A stretch of 5,859 nt of DNA from the NCBI GenBank assembly GCA_000715855.1, contig KL571401.1, forward strand, positions 1 to 5,859, in the 5' to 3' direction. Position numbers and translations under genes: made by a program. The notes beneath the pieces are model-generated. The model was not told the DNA's origin. It saw only the letters and a program-made list of their open reading frames with translations, and made no database searches. Position 1 is the stretch's first letter; each line of letters begins with the position of its first letter. Source of the stretch: Actinoplanes liguriensis. Its GTDB lineage: Bacteria; Actinomycetota; Actinomycetes; Mycobacteriales; Micromonosporaceae. Below are positions 1 through 5,247 of the stretch, in pieces.

Positions 1-8
1 ACAGGTCG

Positions 9-740
9 TCAGGTGAGGGGGACGGTGGCGAGGGCGGTGGCTATCAGGAGGCCGAGGCCGTTTGTGGCCCAGTGCAGGGCCGCGGCGGCCAGGAGGCTGC
101 CGGAGCGGCGGCGTAGTTCGCAGAGCAGGAGGCCGGCCAGCGCGGTGAAGGCGACCGCGCCGAGGATGGCCAGGATCCGGCCGGTGGCGCCGACGCCCAG
201 GGTGGTGCCGACGGCCTGGTTGACCCGGGCGAGGCGCAGCGACGGCAGGATGTGCCAGAGGCCGAAGAGGACCGAGGAGGTGATGCTCGCCCAGGTGGCG
301 CCGCGGTGGCGGTTGACCAGGCCGAGCAGGACGCCGCGGAAGGCGACCTCCTCCAGCAGGACCGTGCCGAGCGGGACGACCACGAACGCGGTGAGCAGGG
401 CGGCGCCGGGGTGCAGGTGGTAGCGGACGTCGTGGAACGCGACCCGGGTCGCCGGGATCGCGGCGCCGATCGTGTAGATGACGGCGACGGCGCCGACCGC
501 GCCGAGGGCGTATTTCAAGCCGGGGACCAGGGTGCGCCGGGACATGCCCAGGTCGTGCCAGGTGAGGCCGGCCCGGCGGGCGATCAGCACCAGGACCAGC
601 GCGACGACGGGCCCGGCGATCAGGCCGGTGTGGTGCGGCCCGTACTTGTCGGCGACGTTGACGGCGGCGAGGATCGCGACGACCGCCCCGAAGATCAACG
701 CCAGCCGCAGGCGCGAGGGATGGTCGTCACGTAGTGTCAT
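9..740 (-). CDS. CPBP family intramembrane glutamic/metallo-type protease
   Basis: This is a 243-residue polytopic membrane protein of the CPBP (CaaX protease and bacteriocin-processing, Abi/Rce1-like) family. The three family motifs are visible: E130-E131-V-A-F-R135 (EExxxR), F159-G-L-W-H163 (FxxxH) and H223-W-A-T-N227 (HxxxN). Together they form the intramembrane active site in Rce1-type enzymes. Several hydrophobic segments surround them, at roughly residues 11-30, 38-54, 75-95, 112-129, 150-168, 187-206 and 214-240. I chose the ATG at 740, giving MTLRDD, because the frame upstream of it runs through a tandem-repeat region and reads as unlikely protein. There is no good Shine-Dalgarno, but a promoter-like pair lies just upstream, so the transcript may be nearly leaderless. 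The substrate is unknown; actinobacterial members are mostly uncharacterised. All catalytic residues are present, so it is probably active. The gene starts its own transcription unit, 173 bp from the next minus-strand gene. Confidence 0.92.
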   Translation of the reverse strand: MTLRDDHPSRLRLALIFGAVVAILAAVNVADKYGPHHTGLIAGPVVALVLVLIARRAGLTWHDLGMSRRTLVPGLKYALGAVGAVAVIYTIGAAIPATRVAFHDVRYHLHPGAALLTAFVVVPLGTVLLEEVAFRGVLLGLVNRHRGATWASITSSVLFGLWHILPSLRLARVNQAVGTTLGVGATGRILAILGAVAFTALAGLLLCELRRRSGSLLAAAALHWATNGLGLLIATALATVPLT

Positions 741-750
741 GGCCCGCCAG

Positions 751-780
751 ACGCTACCCGCCCGGGGCGGGCCGAGCCAA
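751..780 (-). promoter_or_regulatory. Candidate promoter of the CPBP gene (-35 TTGGCT, -10 TAGCGT)
   Basis: Read on the minus strand, TTGGCT (775-780) is followed after 18 bp by TAGCGT (751-756). The -10 fits the actinobacterial TAnnnT pattern and the -35 matches TTGACA at four of six positions. A start about 7 nt past the -10 would leave only about 4-5 nt before the ATG at 740, consistent with the missing ribosome binding site. The match is by eye, with no transcript evidence. Confidence 0.4.
757..771. promoter_or_regulatory. 15-bp palindrome inside the promoter spacer, possible operator
   Basis: CCCGCCC-G-GGGCGGG is a perfect inverted repeat with 7-bp arms around a single central base. It fills most of the spacer between the candidate -35 and -10 of the CPBP gene. 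A second inverted pair, GGCCCGCC (741-748) and GGCGGGCC (766-773), overlaps it. Such a position would suit a repressor or a spacer-distorting activator. The GC-only composition means chance palindromes are common in this genome, so the call is weak. Confidence 0.25.
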
Positions 781-787
781 AAGCGTC

Positions 788-886
788 GCCCGCAAGAGCC
801 CGCAAGAGCCCGCAAGAGCCCGGAAAGCCAGCATGAGCCCGCATGAGTCCGGAAGAGCCCGCAAAACCGGGCATGAGCCGGAGAGG
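788..886. repeat. Tandem array of a 10-bp unit, GCCCGCAAGA and variants
   Basis: Three perfect copies of GCCCGCAAGA (788-797, 798-807, 808-817) are followed by about six or seven degenerate copies in the same register. These include GCCCGGAAA (818-826, one base short), GCCAGCATGA, GCCCGCATGA, GTCCGGAAGA, GCCCGCAAAA and CCGGGCATGA, fading out around 886. The array begins 8 bp upstream of the CPBP -35 candidate and ends near the 3' end of the lipoprotein gene, so it is wholly intergenic. A unit of 10 bp is not a multiple of three, so this is not a protein repeat. It is about one DNA helical turn. Replication slippage, a phased protein-binding array or intrinsic DNA structure are all possible. 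Confidence 0.85.
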
Positions 887-913
887 CCCCCCGTCAGGAG
901 CCGGAAGGCAGGA

Positions 914-1630
914 TCAGAGGAGTGTGCCCTCCGCGGCGTTCTTCGGCACGGTGACCTTGGCCGGCTTGCCGAAAGCGCTGAACCTGCTGGTCATCGTCGA
1001 GGTGCCGGTGGTCGTCTCGAGGGTGACCACGACGGACGTGAGGTTCCCCGCATCGTCGGTGGTGGCGGTGAACGAGCCCCCGCCCATCCCGATCGCGATC
1101 AGGCCGGGCGCCCCGACCGGCAGGATGCGTTCCGCCATCGGGTCGAACGCGCCTTTGAACGCGTGCGGCCCGGCCGGGTCGATCCAGTTGAGCGCCTTCC
1201 CGAAGGCGGCCAGCCCGCTCGGGTCGTCCACGTCGAGCGTGGACAGGCTGTCGGCGACCTTATCGGCGTGGATCCACTGCTCACTGCCGGTCCGGACGTA
1301 GATCTCCTTGCCGGCGATGACGACGTTCGTCGTTCGCCCGTCGGTCTGGACGGTCCGGGTGAACCGGCGCGTCTTCGGATCGTGCGCGCCGGTCGCCCGG
1401 AATCGTTTGCCCCCGGTCAGGTCGGCGTCGACGTCGAGCCGGTAGCTCACGGTCCGGAATCGCTCGACGACGGCGAGGAAGTCCCGCTTCGCGGTCCTGG
1501 AGTTCGCGGCGACGGCGCTGACCTGGGCATCGACCCGGGCGGCGTCATCTGTCGGCCGCACCGGCTCGGCACATCCGGCGAGCAGGGCAAGAAGAGCCAG
1601 ACCAGCAAAACCCGATTTACGTACGTTCAC
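914..1630 (-). CDS. Secreted lipoprotein, LppX/LprAFG-like (LolA-type fold suspected)
   Basis: The product is a 238-residue exported lipoprotein. It opens with a basic n-region (N-V-R-K), a hydrophobic core and the lipobox L-A-G-C with the lipidated cysteine at residue 20, so it should be anchored to the outer face of the membrane. The start is the GTG at 1630: a strong GGGGGA lies 5 bases upstream, and the longer frame to an ATG at 1687 would put a polar 19-residue stretch before the signal peptide. The mature part reads as repeated beta strands: a YRLDVDADLTGG strand near 63-74, VVIAGKEIYVRTGSEQWIHAD near 103-123, and a C-terminal FSAFGKPAKVTVP at 217-229. These resemble actinobacterial LppX/LprAFG-type and related DUF lipoproteins, which bind lipids or glycolipids in a hydrophobic cavity. 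The family assignment rests on pattern recognition; the ligand is unknown. It has its own promoter region and is probably not in an operon with the nuclease gene 111 bp upstream. Confidence 0.85.
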   Translation of the reverse strand: MNVRKSGFAGLALLALLAGCAEPVRPTDDAARVDAQVSAVAANSRTAKRDFLAVVERFRTVSYRLDVDADLTGGKRFRATGAHDPKTRRFTRTVQTDGRTTNVVIAGKEIYVRTGSEQWIHADKVADSLSTLDVDDPSGLAAFGKALNWIDPAGPHAFKGAFDPMAERILPVGAPGLIAIGMGGGSFTATTDDAGNLTSVVVTLETTTGTSTMTSRFSAFGKPAKVTVPKNAAEGTLL

Positions 1631-1635
1631 AGCCG

Positions 1636-1641
1636 TCCCCC
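1636..1641 (-). promoter_or_regulatory. Ribosome binding site deciding the GTG start of the lipoprotein
   Basis: GGGGGA on the minus strand sits 5 bases before the GTG at 1630. It favours this codon over the ATG at 1687, which has no lipoprotein signal directly after it. Confidence 0.65.
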
Positions 1642-1664
1642 GTAGTGCATCCGCGCGAGCCGGG

Positions 1665-1670
1665 ACTCTA
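1665..1670 (-). promoter_or_regulatory. Possible -10 element (TAGAGT) for the lipoprotein gene
   Basis: TAGAGT fits TAnnnT and lies 34 bases upstream of the GTG start, which would give a short leader containing the GGGGGA site. No convincing -35 hexamer sits at the usual distance, so this is a weak call. Confidence 0.25.
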
Positions 1671-1715
1671 CCGGTCGCGCGCCACATCGCCGTACCGGAA
1701 ATCGGGTGTGATTCC

Positions 1716-1732
1716 CCGCACGGCGACGTGGG
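1716..1732 (-). terminator. Weak hairpin after the HNH nuclease gene
   Basis: CACG (1719-1722) pairs with CGTG (1727-1730), extended by two C-G pairs across a bulged base. It lies about 10 bases after the nuclease stop codon at 1742-1744. On the minus strand there is no U-run after it. Actinobacterial terminators often lack one, but the stem is short, so this is only a candidate. Confidence 0.25.
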
Positions 1733-1741
1733 CAGAACCGG

Positions 1742-2374
1742 TCAGGCGCAGGTGTTGAGCATGGTCTGCAGGGCGGTCTTCTCGGCGGACTGCAGGTTCA
1801 GGGCCCAGTAGTACTTGACCGCGATCCACATCCGGGCGTAGGTGCAGCGGTACGACGTCACGGACGGCTGCCAGGTGGTCGGGTCCTGGTCGCTCTTCGA
1901 CTGGTTGACGTTGTCGGTGACCGCGATCAGTTGCGGACGGGTCAGGTCGTTGGCGAAGCTCTGACGCTTGGCGGTGGTCCACGCGGAGGCGCCGGAGCGC
2001 CACGCCTCGGCGAGCGGCACGACGTGGTCGATGTCCAGGTCGCTCGCCGCGGTCCAGGTCGCGCCGTCGTAGGGCGAGTACCAGGATCCGCTGGTCGCGG
2101 CGCAGGCCGAGCTGACGACGACGTTCGAGCCGTCGCGCTTGAGGACGGTCTCGCGGGTGTTGCAGGTGCCGCTGATGGTGATCCAGTGCGGGAACAGGTC
2201 ACGGTCGTACGTGCCGGCGTTGGCCTCGGCGGCGACGGTGAGCGAGTTCAGCTCGGTCTGCGCGGTGGCCTTCGTGGGGATGTTCGGCGGCGTGGCCTGT
2301 GCCGGGGCCGCCAGCAGACCGGTGGCGATCGCGGCCGTCGCGAGGGTGGCGAGGACGCGGGTGACAGTGCGCAT
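1742..2374 (-). CDS. Secreted HNH endonuclease, DUF1524 (GmrSD C-terminal-like) family
   Basis: The product is a 210-residue exported nuclease. Residues 1-27 are a Sec signal peptide: basic R2 and R6, a hydrophobic core, and an A25-Q-A27 cleavage site. The DUF1524/HNH core is clear. D114-I-D116-H117-V-V-P120-L-A-E-A-W carries the general-base histidine. It is followed by F-A-N-D-L (140-144), L149-I-A-V, N155-x-N157-Q-S-K-S-D162 and the W168-x-P170 end of the motif, which supply the other metal-site residues. Four cysteines (71, 91, 177, 209) could form two disulfides, as expected of an extracellular enzyme. This is the stand-alone secreted form common in actinomycetes, not the large GmrSD restriction enzyme. 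The likely activity is metal-dependent cleavage of external DNA or RNA for nutrition or competition. The ATG has a GGGAG 6 bases upstream. It diverges from the phosphatase gene. No adjacent small immunity gene is seen. Confidence 0.93.
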   Translation of the reverse strand: MRTVTRVLATLATAAIATGLLAAPAQATPPNIPTKATAQTELNSLTVAAEANAGTYDRDLFPHWITISGTCNTRETVLKRDGSNVVVSSACAATSGSWYSPYDGATWTAASDLDIDHVVPLAEAWRSGASAWTTAKRQSFANDLTRPQLIAVTDNVNQSKSDQDPTTWQPSVTSYRCTYARMWIAVKYYWALNLQSAEKTALQTMLNTCA

Positions 2375-2426
2375 GTGGTGCTCCCATCGGGGATGAAACG
2401 GGACACCAGAGTTCTACGGGAATTCG

Positions 2427-2440
2427 ACATCCATGGATGT
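2427..2440. promoter_or_regulatory. Perfect 14-bp palindrome ACATCCATGGATGT, candidate operator
   Basis: ACATCCATGGATGT is identical to its own reverse complement. It lies 52 bp upstream of the nuclease start and about 143 bp upstream of the PhoD start. It is only about 43% G+C in a GC-rich genome, which makes a chance match less likely than for the GC-only palindromes nearby. Size and symmetry suit a dimeric regulator such as a TetR-, GntR- or MarR-type protein. The regulator is unknown and not evidently encoded in this window. Confidence 0.5.
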
Positions 2441-2573
2441 GTTTTGGCGTGAACATCTTGTTGCCCGCGAGAGAAGACCGATTCCGGCGGGTTTCGAGCA
2501 TGTGTACAGAGAGCTAACTGGACGGCGGGTCACCACGGCCGCGCACTACCATTGTGACGAAATGTCCTGACAT

Positions 2574-2578
2574 GGGAG
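2574..2578 (+). promoter_or_regulatory. Ribosome binding site of the PhoD gene
   Basis: GGGAG sits 5 bases before the ATG at 2584. This supports that codon, or the GTG just before it at 2581, over the upstream in-frame GTG at 2554, which would add a non-signal stretch ahead of the Tat motif. Confidence 0.6.
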
Positions 2579-2583
2579 ACGTG

Positions 2584-4119
2584 ATGCTGCGCATGCCTCG
2601 GCGCCGCCTTTTCACGCTGGGTGGCGCGGCGCTGATCGGGACGTTGCCGGCCCCGCGGATCGGCGATCCGTTCACTCTCGGCGTCGCGTCCGGCGACCCG
2701 CTACCCGAGGGAGTCGTGCTCTGGACCCGGCTCGCGCCACGACCGCTGGAGCCGTCCGGCGGGCTGCCACCCGTGACGATCCCGGTGGACTGGCAGGTCG
2801 CCACCGACGACGGGTTCACCAGGGTGATCCGTCGGGGCACGACAACCGCTTCGCCCGGGTACGGCCATGCGGTGCACGTCGACGTCCAGGGACTGCAACC
2901 CGGCCGGGACTATTTCTACCGGTTCCGCAGTCAGGGACATCTGAGCCCGATCGGGCGGACGAGGACCGCTCCCGCCAAGGCGGCCTCCCCCGATTCGCTG
3001 CGTTTCGCGATCGCGTCCTGCCAGGCGTACACCGACGGGTATTACGACGCGTGGCGGCACTTGGCGTCGGAGGAGCTCGACGTCGTCTTCTTCCTCGGGG
3101 ACTACATCTACGAGGGCGCGATCAACAGCGTGGGCGGCAATCGGATGGATTCCGCGCTGCGACTGCCGGACACCTACGAACTGGAGACGGACACGCTCGA
3201 TCTGTACCGGATGCGGTACGCCCTCTACCGCACCGACCCCGATCTGCAGGCCGCCCATGCCGCCTTCCCGTGGGTGCTGACCTGGGACGACCACGAGGTG
3301 CAGGACAATTATGCGGACGGGGTCTCGCGCTTCACGACCGTACCGGAGCAGGATTTTCTGGTTCGTCGCGCGAATGCCTATCGCGCCTATTGGGAGAATC
3401 AGCCCCTGCGGCCGCCGCGGCAACCGGCCGGGCCGGACATGTCACTCTACCGGCGATTCCGGTTCGGGGATCTCGCGCACGCCTATGTGCTGGACACCCG
3501 GCAGTACCGGACGGATCAGGCCTGTGGCGACAATCTGCGGGCCGGTTGCGAGGACCGCAACGATCCGGATCGGACGCTTCTCGGCGCGGAACAACGGGAC
3601 TGGCTGCTCGGGAAGATCGGGCGCTCGGAGGCTCGGTGGAACATTCTCGCGCAGCAGATCATGATGGCGGAATGCCGGTACGGCGGACCGGCCAACCGCC
3701 TCGACATGGACAAGTGGGACGGGTACACGGCCGATCGGCGGCGCATTCTGGAAACGGCCACGCGGACGCCCGGAACCGTGGTGATCTCCGGGGACATCCA
3801 CTACAACTACGCGGCCGATCTGCGGGTAAAATTCGACCGGCCGGAGACGCCCGCCGTCGCCGTGGAACTCGTCGGGACGTCGATCTCCAGCGGCGGCGAC
3901 GGGAGTGACAGCACCCCTCAGCTCGACATGCAGCGCCGGTACAACCCGCATCTCCGGCTGGCCAACGGGCAGCGCGGATACGTGCGGTGCGAGCTGGGGC
4001 GGGACTCGCTGCGGGCGGACTATCGGGTGATGTCGCAGGTCACACGACGTGGCGGGGAGATCTCGACCCGGGCGTCGTTCGTGTCCGAGCGGGTACGGCC
4101 CGGGCTGGTGACGGCGTGA
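2584..4119 (+). CDS. phoD: Tat-exported alkaline phosphatase D / phosphodiesterase
   Basis: This is a 511-residue PhoD-family metallophosphoesterase. The N-terminus carries a Tat signal: R6-R7-R8-L9-F10-T11-L12, then a short hydrophobic stretch. This fits export of a folded, metal-loaded enzyme. A PhoD N-terminal beta domain follows (about 28-130), with F-T-L-G-V-A-S-G-D-P at 30-39, V-V-L-W-T-R at 44-49 and G-R-D-Y-F-Y-R-F at 107-114. The catalytic domain (about 138-480) shows A-S-C146-Q, F-L-G-D173-Y-I-Y176-E, T-W-D235-D236-H237-E, W378-D-G-Y and G-D404-I-H406, then G-T-S-I-S-S-G-G at 431-438. In Bacillus PhoD, equivalent Cys, Asp and Tyr residues bind iron and calcium. The family hydrolyses phosphomonoesters and phosphodiesters, including wall teichoic acid in Bacillus. 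No key residue is missing. Its stop overlaps the start of the next gene by 4 bp, so the two are co-translated. Confidence 0.95.
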   Translation: MLRMPRRRLFTLGGAALIGTLPAPRIGDPFTLGVASGDPLPEGVVLWTRLAPRPLEPSGGLPPVTIPVDWQVATDDGFTRVIRRGTTTASPGYGHAVHVDVQGLQPGRDYFYRFRSQGHLSPIGRTRTAPAKAASPDSLRFAIASCQAYTDGYYDAWRHLASEELDVVFFLGDYIYEGAINSVGGNRMDSALRLPDTYELETDTLDLYRMRYALYRTDPDLQAAHAAFPWVLTWDDHEVQDNYADGVSRFTTVPEQDFLVRRANAYRAYWENQPLRPPRQPAGPDMSLYRRFRFGDLAHAYVLDTRQYRTDQACGDNLRAGCEDRNDPDRTLLGAEQRDWLLGKIGRSEARWNILAQQIMMAECRYGGPANRLDMDKWDGYTADRRRILETATRTPGTVVISGDIHYNYAADLRVKFDRPETPAVAVELVGTSISSGGDGSDSTPQLDMQRRYNPHLRLANGQRGYVRCELGRDSLRADYRVMSQVTRRGGEISTRASFVSERVRPGLVTA

Positions 4120-4841
4120 TCTGGGCGGTGGCGCTGCTGCTGACCGTGCCCGCCGGGGCGCCGGGGCCACTGGCGATCACGACCGGGCAGTGCAACGGGC
4201 GGGATCTCGTGGTGCGGCTCACCAACGACGGGACGAGCCCGATCTATGCGGATGCGGTGCTGTCCGCGCCGAGCGCCCTGCACCTGCCCCGGACGTTGAT
4301 CTCCAGCTGGCTGCCGGCGGGGTACACCAGGAGCGTGCCGGTGGCGGTCACCGCCGCTACCGGGACCGCGCCGGGGACCTATCACGTGAGCGTGACCAGC
4401 AACGGCCGTACCGGCGACGTGCCCGTCGAGGTCTTCGCGCCGCCCGCGGGCGCCGGGCTGATGACGCTCGCGTCGCGGGTCACGGCGTCGACCGCCCGGG
4501 CCGGTGGCTCGGCGTGCGCGGCGATCGACGGTGACCCGGCCACGATGTGGAGCGACACCACGGGCAAGCGGTGGCCGGACTGGTGGCAGATGGACTGGAC
4601 GGCGTCGCAGCGGGTCAGCAGCGTGGAGGTGACCACGACGAAGGACTGGGGGTTGCGGGACTGGGACGTGCAGGTGGCGGTGCCGGGCGGGTGGGCGACC
4701 GTCGCGTCCGTACGCGGGAACGTCTCTGCCCGGAATCTCACCAGATTCACCCCTCGGCGGACCATGGCGGTCCGCATCGTCACGCTCGCGGGCAACACGG
4801 TCAACGACCAGTCGCGCCTGGTCGAGGTCATCATCCGGTAG
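4116..4841 (+). CDS. Secreted beta-sandwich plus discoidin (F5/8 type C, CBM32-like) protein
   Basis: The product has 241 residues. The start is a GTG whose last two bases form part of the PhoD stop (GTGA overlap); no other start codon lies nearby in frame upstream. Residues 2-16 form a hydrophobic export segment, although its n-region has no basic residue, which is odd. Residues about 18-108 look like a NEW3/CARDB-type beta-sandwich: L-V-V-R-L-T-N-D-G-T, then S-W-L-P-A-G-Y-T and G-T-Y-H-V-S-V. Residues about 115-241 form a discoidin domain, with A-I-D-G-D-P-A-T-M-W-S-D at 136-147, W-W-Q-M-D-W at 156-161, then V-S-S-V-E-V and L-R-D-W-D-V-Q-V. Such domains bind glycans, cell surfaces or polymers; no enzyme motif is present. 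I infer that it helps place PhoD on a substrate or on the cell wall, but it could act alone. It would be exported separately, probably by Sec. Confidence 0.85.
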   Translation: MIWAVALLLTVPAGAPGPLAITTGQCNGRDLVVRLTNDGTSPIYADAVLSAPSALHLPRTLISSWLPAGYTRSVPVAVTAATGTAPGTYHVSVTSNGRTGDVPVEVFAPPAGAGLMTLASRVTASTARAGGSACAAIDGDPATMWSDTTGKRWPDWWQMDWTASQRVSSVEVTTTKDWGLRDWDVQVAVPGGWATVASVRGNVSARNLTRFTPRRTMAVRIVTLAGNTVNDQSRLVEVIIR

Positions 4842-4851
4842 AGGCGGCCAC

Positions 4852-4857
4852 TATCCT
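4852..4857 (+). promoter_or_regulatory. Possible -10 element of the yjbR-like gene, leaderless start
   Basis: TATCCT fits TAnnnT and ends 6 bases before the ATG at 4864, the spacing expected for a leaderless transcript. The only SD-like sequence (GAGG, 4841-4844) is 19 bases away, too far to act. No clear -35 is seen; the gene could also be read through from the PhoD unit. Confidence 0.4.
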
Positions 4858-4863
4858 CATCGC

Positions 4864-5226
4864 ATGGCTGACGCGGACGACGTACGCCGGCTCGCGCTGG
4901 CGCTCCCCGAGGTGATCGAGGTCGAGAGCGACGGCTTCGACTTCCGGGTGGCGAACAAGGGTTTCGTCTGGTCGTATCCGGAACGCAAGCCCGGCAAGCC
5001 GCGCGTGATCCGCACCGACATCGCCGTGCTCTACGTCGGCGACGAGGCCGAGAAGCAGGCCCTGGTGCTCGGCGAGCCGGAACTTTTCTTCACCACACCG
5101 GGCTACGACGGGTTCCCGCTGGTCATGCTGCACCTGCCCCAGGTCTCCGCCGCCCGCCTGGCCGAGCTGATCACCGACGCGTGGCGGATGCGCGCCCCCG
5201 AGGAGATCGAAGCCCTGCTCCCCTGA
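4864..5226 (+). CDS. MmcQ/YjbR family (DUF419) protein
   Basis: This is a 120-residue protein of the MmcQ/YjbR family, a small alpha/beta fold often labelled DNA-binding from structural similarity; the cellular role is unsettled. The typical order is visible: an N-terminal helix with A-L-A-L-P-E-V-I-E at 11-19, the strand D-F-R-V-A-N-K-G-F-V-W at 26-36, A-V-L-Y-V at 54-58, E-K-Q-A-L-V-L near 63-69, then F-F-T-T-P-G-Y-D-G-F-P-L-V at 75-87 and a C-terminal helix with L-I-T-D-A-W-R-M-R-A-P at 105-115. Length is normal for the family and no part seems missing. It starts 22 bp after the discoidin gene but probably has its own promoter. It converges with the sigma factor gene, the stop codons being 2 bp apart. 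Soluble and cytoplasmic, with no export signal. Confidence 0.9.
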   Translation: MADADDVRRLALALPEVIEVESDGFDFRVANKGFVWSYPERKPGKPRVIRTDIAVLYVGDEAEKQALVLGEPELFFTTPGYDGFPLVMLHLPQVSAARLAELITDAWRMRAPEEIEALLP

Positions 5227-5247
5227 CCTCATCGACGGGTGAGGGGG
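5220..5247. terminator. Candidate bidirectional hairpin spanning both convergent stop codons
   Basis: CCTCA (5227-5231) pairs with TGAGG (5240-5244) around an 8-base loop. CCC (5221-5223) can pair with GGG (5245-5247) across a 3-base bulge. The structure covers the yjbR stop (5224-5226) and the sigma factor stop (5229-5231). No T-run is present on either side. It is the only stem seen between these convergent genes. Confidence 0.35.

Larger units (their letters stand above)
2375..2583. promoter_or_regulatory. Divergent control region between nuclease and PhoD genes
   Basis: This 209-bp stretch must hold the promoters for both the minus-strand nuclease and the plus-strand PhoD gene. Parts of it are visibly richer in A/T than the genes (about 2391-2465). 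For PhoD, TACCAT at 2547-2552 fits TAnnnT and ends 31 bases before the start codon, but no good -35 accompanies it. For the nuclease I found no clear TAnnnT element at a usual spacing. The region contains the 14-bp palindrome described separately and a short inverted repeat, AACA-TCT-TGTT, at 2452-2462. A GGTCACC at 2528-2534 resembles half a PHO box, but no second unit is found 11 bp away. Confidence 0.6.

Noticed and set aside
252..734. Plus-strand open frame (160 codons) opposite the CPBP gene
   Set aside because: It is extremely rich in Asp, Gly, Arg and Gln, the product of reading the GC-rich complement of a membrane protein gene.
741..815. Extended N-terminus of the CPBP protein from an ATG at 815
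   Set aside because: The extra 25 residues come from the repeat edge and promoter-like sequence, and the first membrane segment follows naturally from the ATG at 740.
734..1645. Long plus-strand open frame (303 codons) opposite the lipoprotein gene
   Set aside because: It is antisense to a gene with a clear lipobox and ribosome site. Its protein is rich in Arg, Gly, Pro and Asp with no domain, and it begins in the tandem repeats. This is typical shadow coding in high-GC DNA.
1742..2374. HNH nuclease as part of a restriction, GmrSD defence or toxin-immunity system
   Set aside because: It has a cleavable signal peptide, lacks the large GmrSD domains, and no methylase, immunity or other defence gene is next to it. 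It fits the stand-alone secreted family.
2528..2534. Possible PHO box (GGTCACC) upstream of phoD
   Set aside because: One unit resembles GTTCACC, but actinobacterial PHO boxes need direct repeats about 11 bp apart. The positions 11 bp on either side do not match.
3051..3908. Plus-strand open frame (285 codons) inside phoD
   Set aside because: It lies in an alternative frame within the strongly conserved PhoD catalytic domain, and the composition is low-complexity Arg/Gly-rich. No start signal is seen.
3442..4170. Minus-strand open frame (242 codons) across the phoD/discoidin junction
   Set aside because: It is antisense to two well-supported genes, with no recognisable domain or ribosome site.
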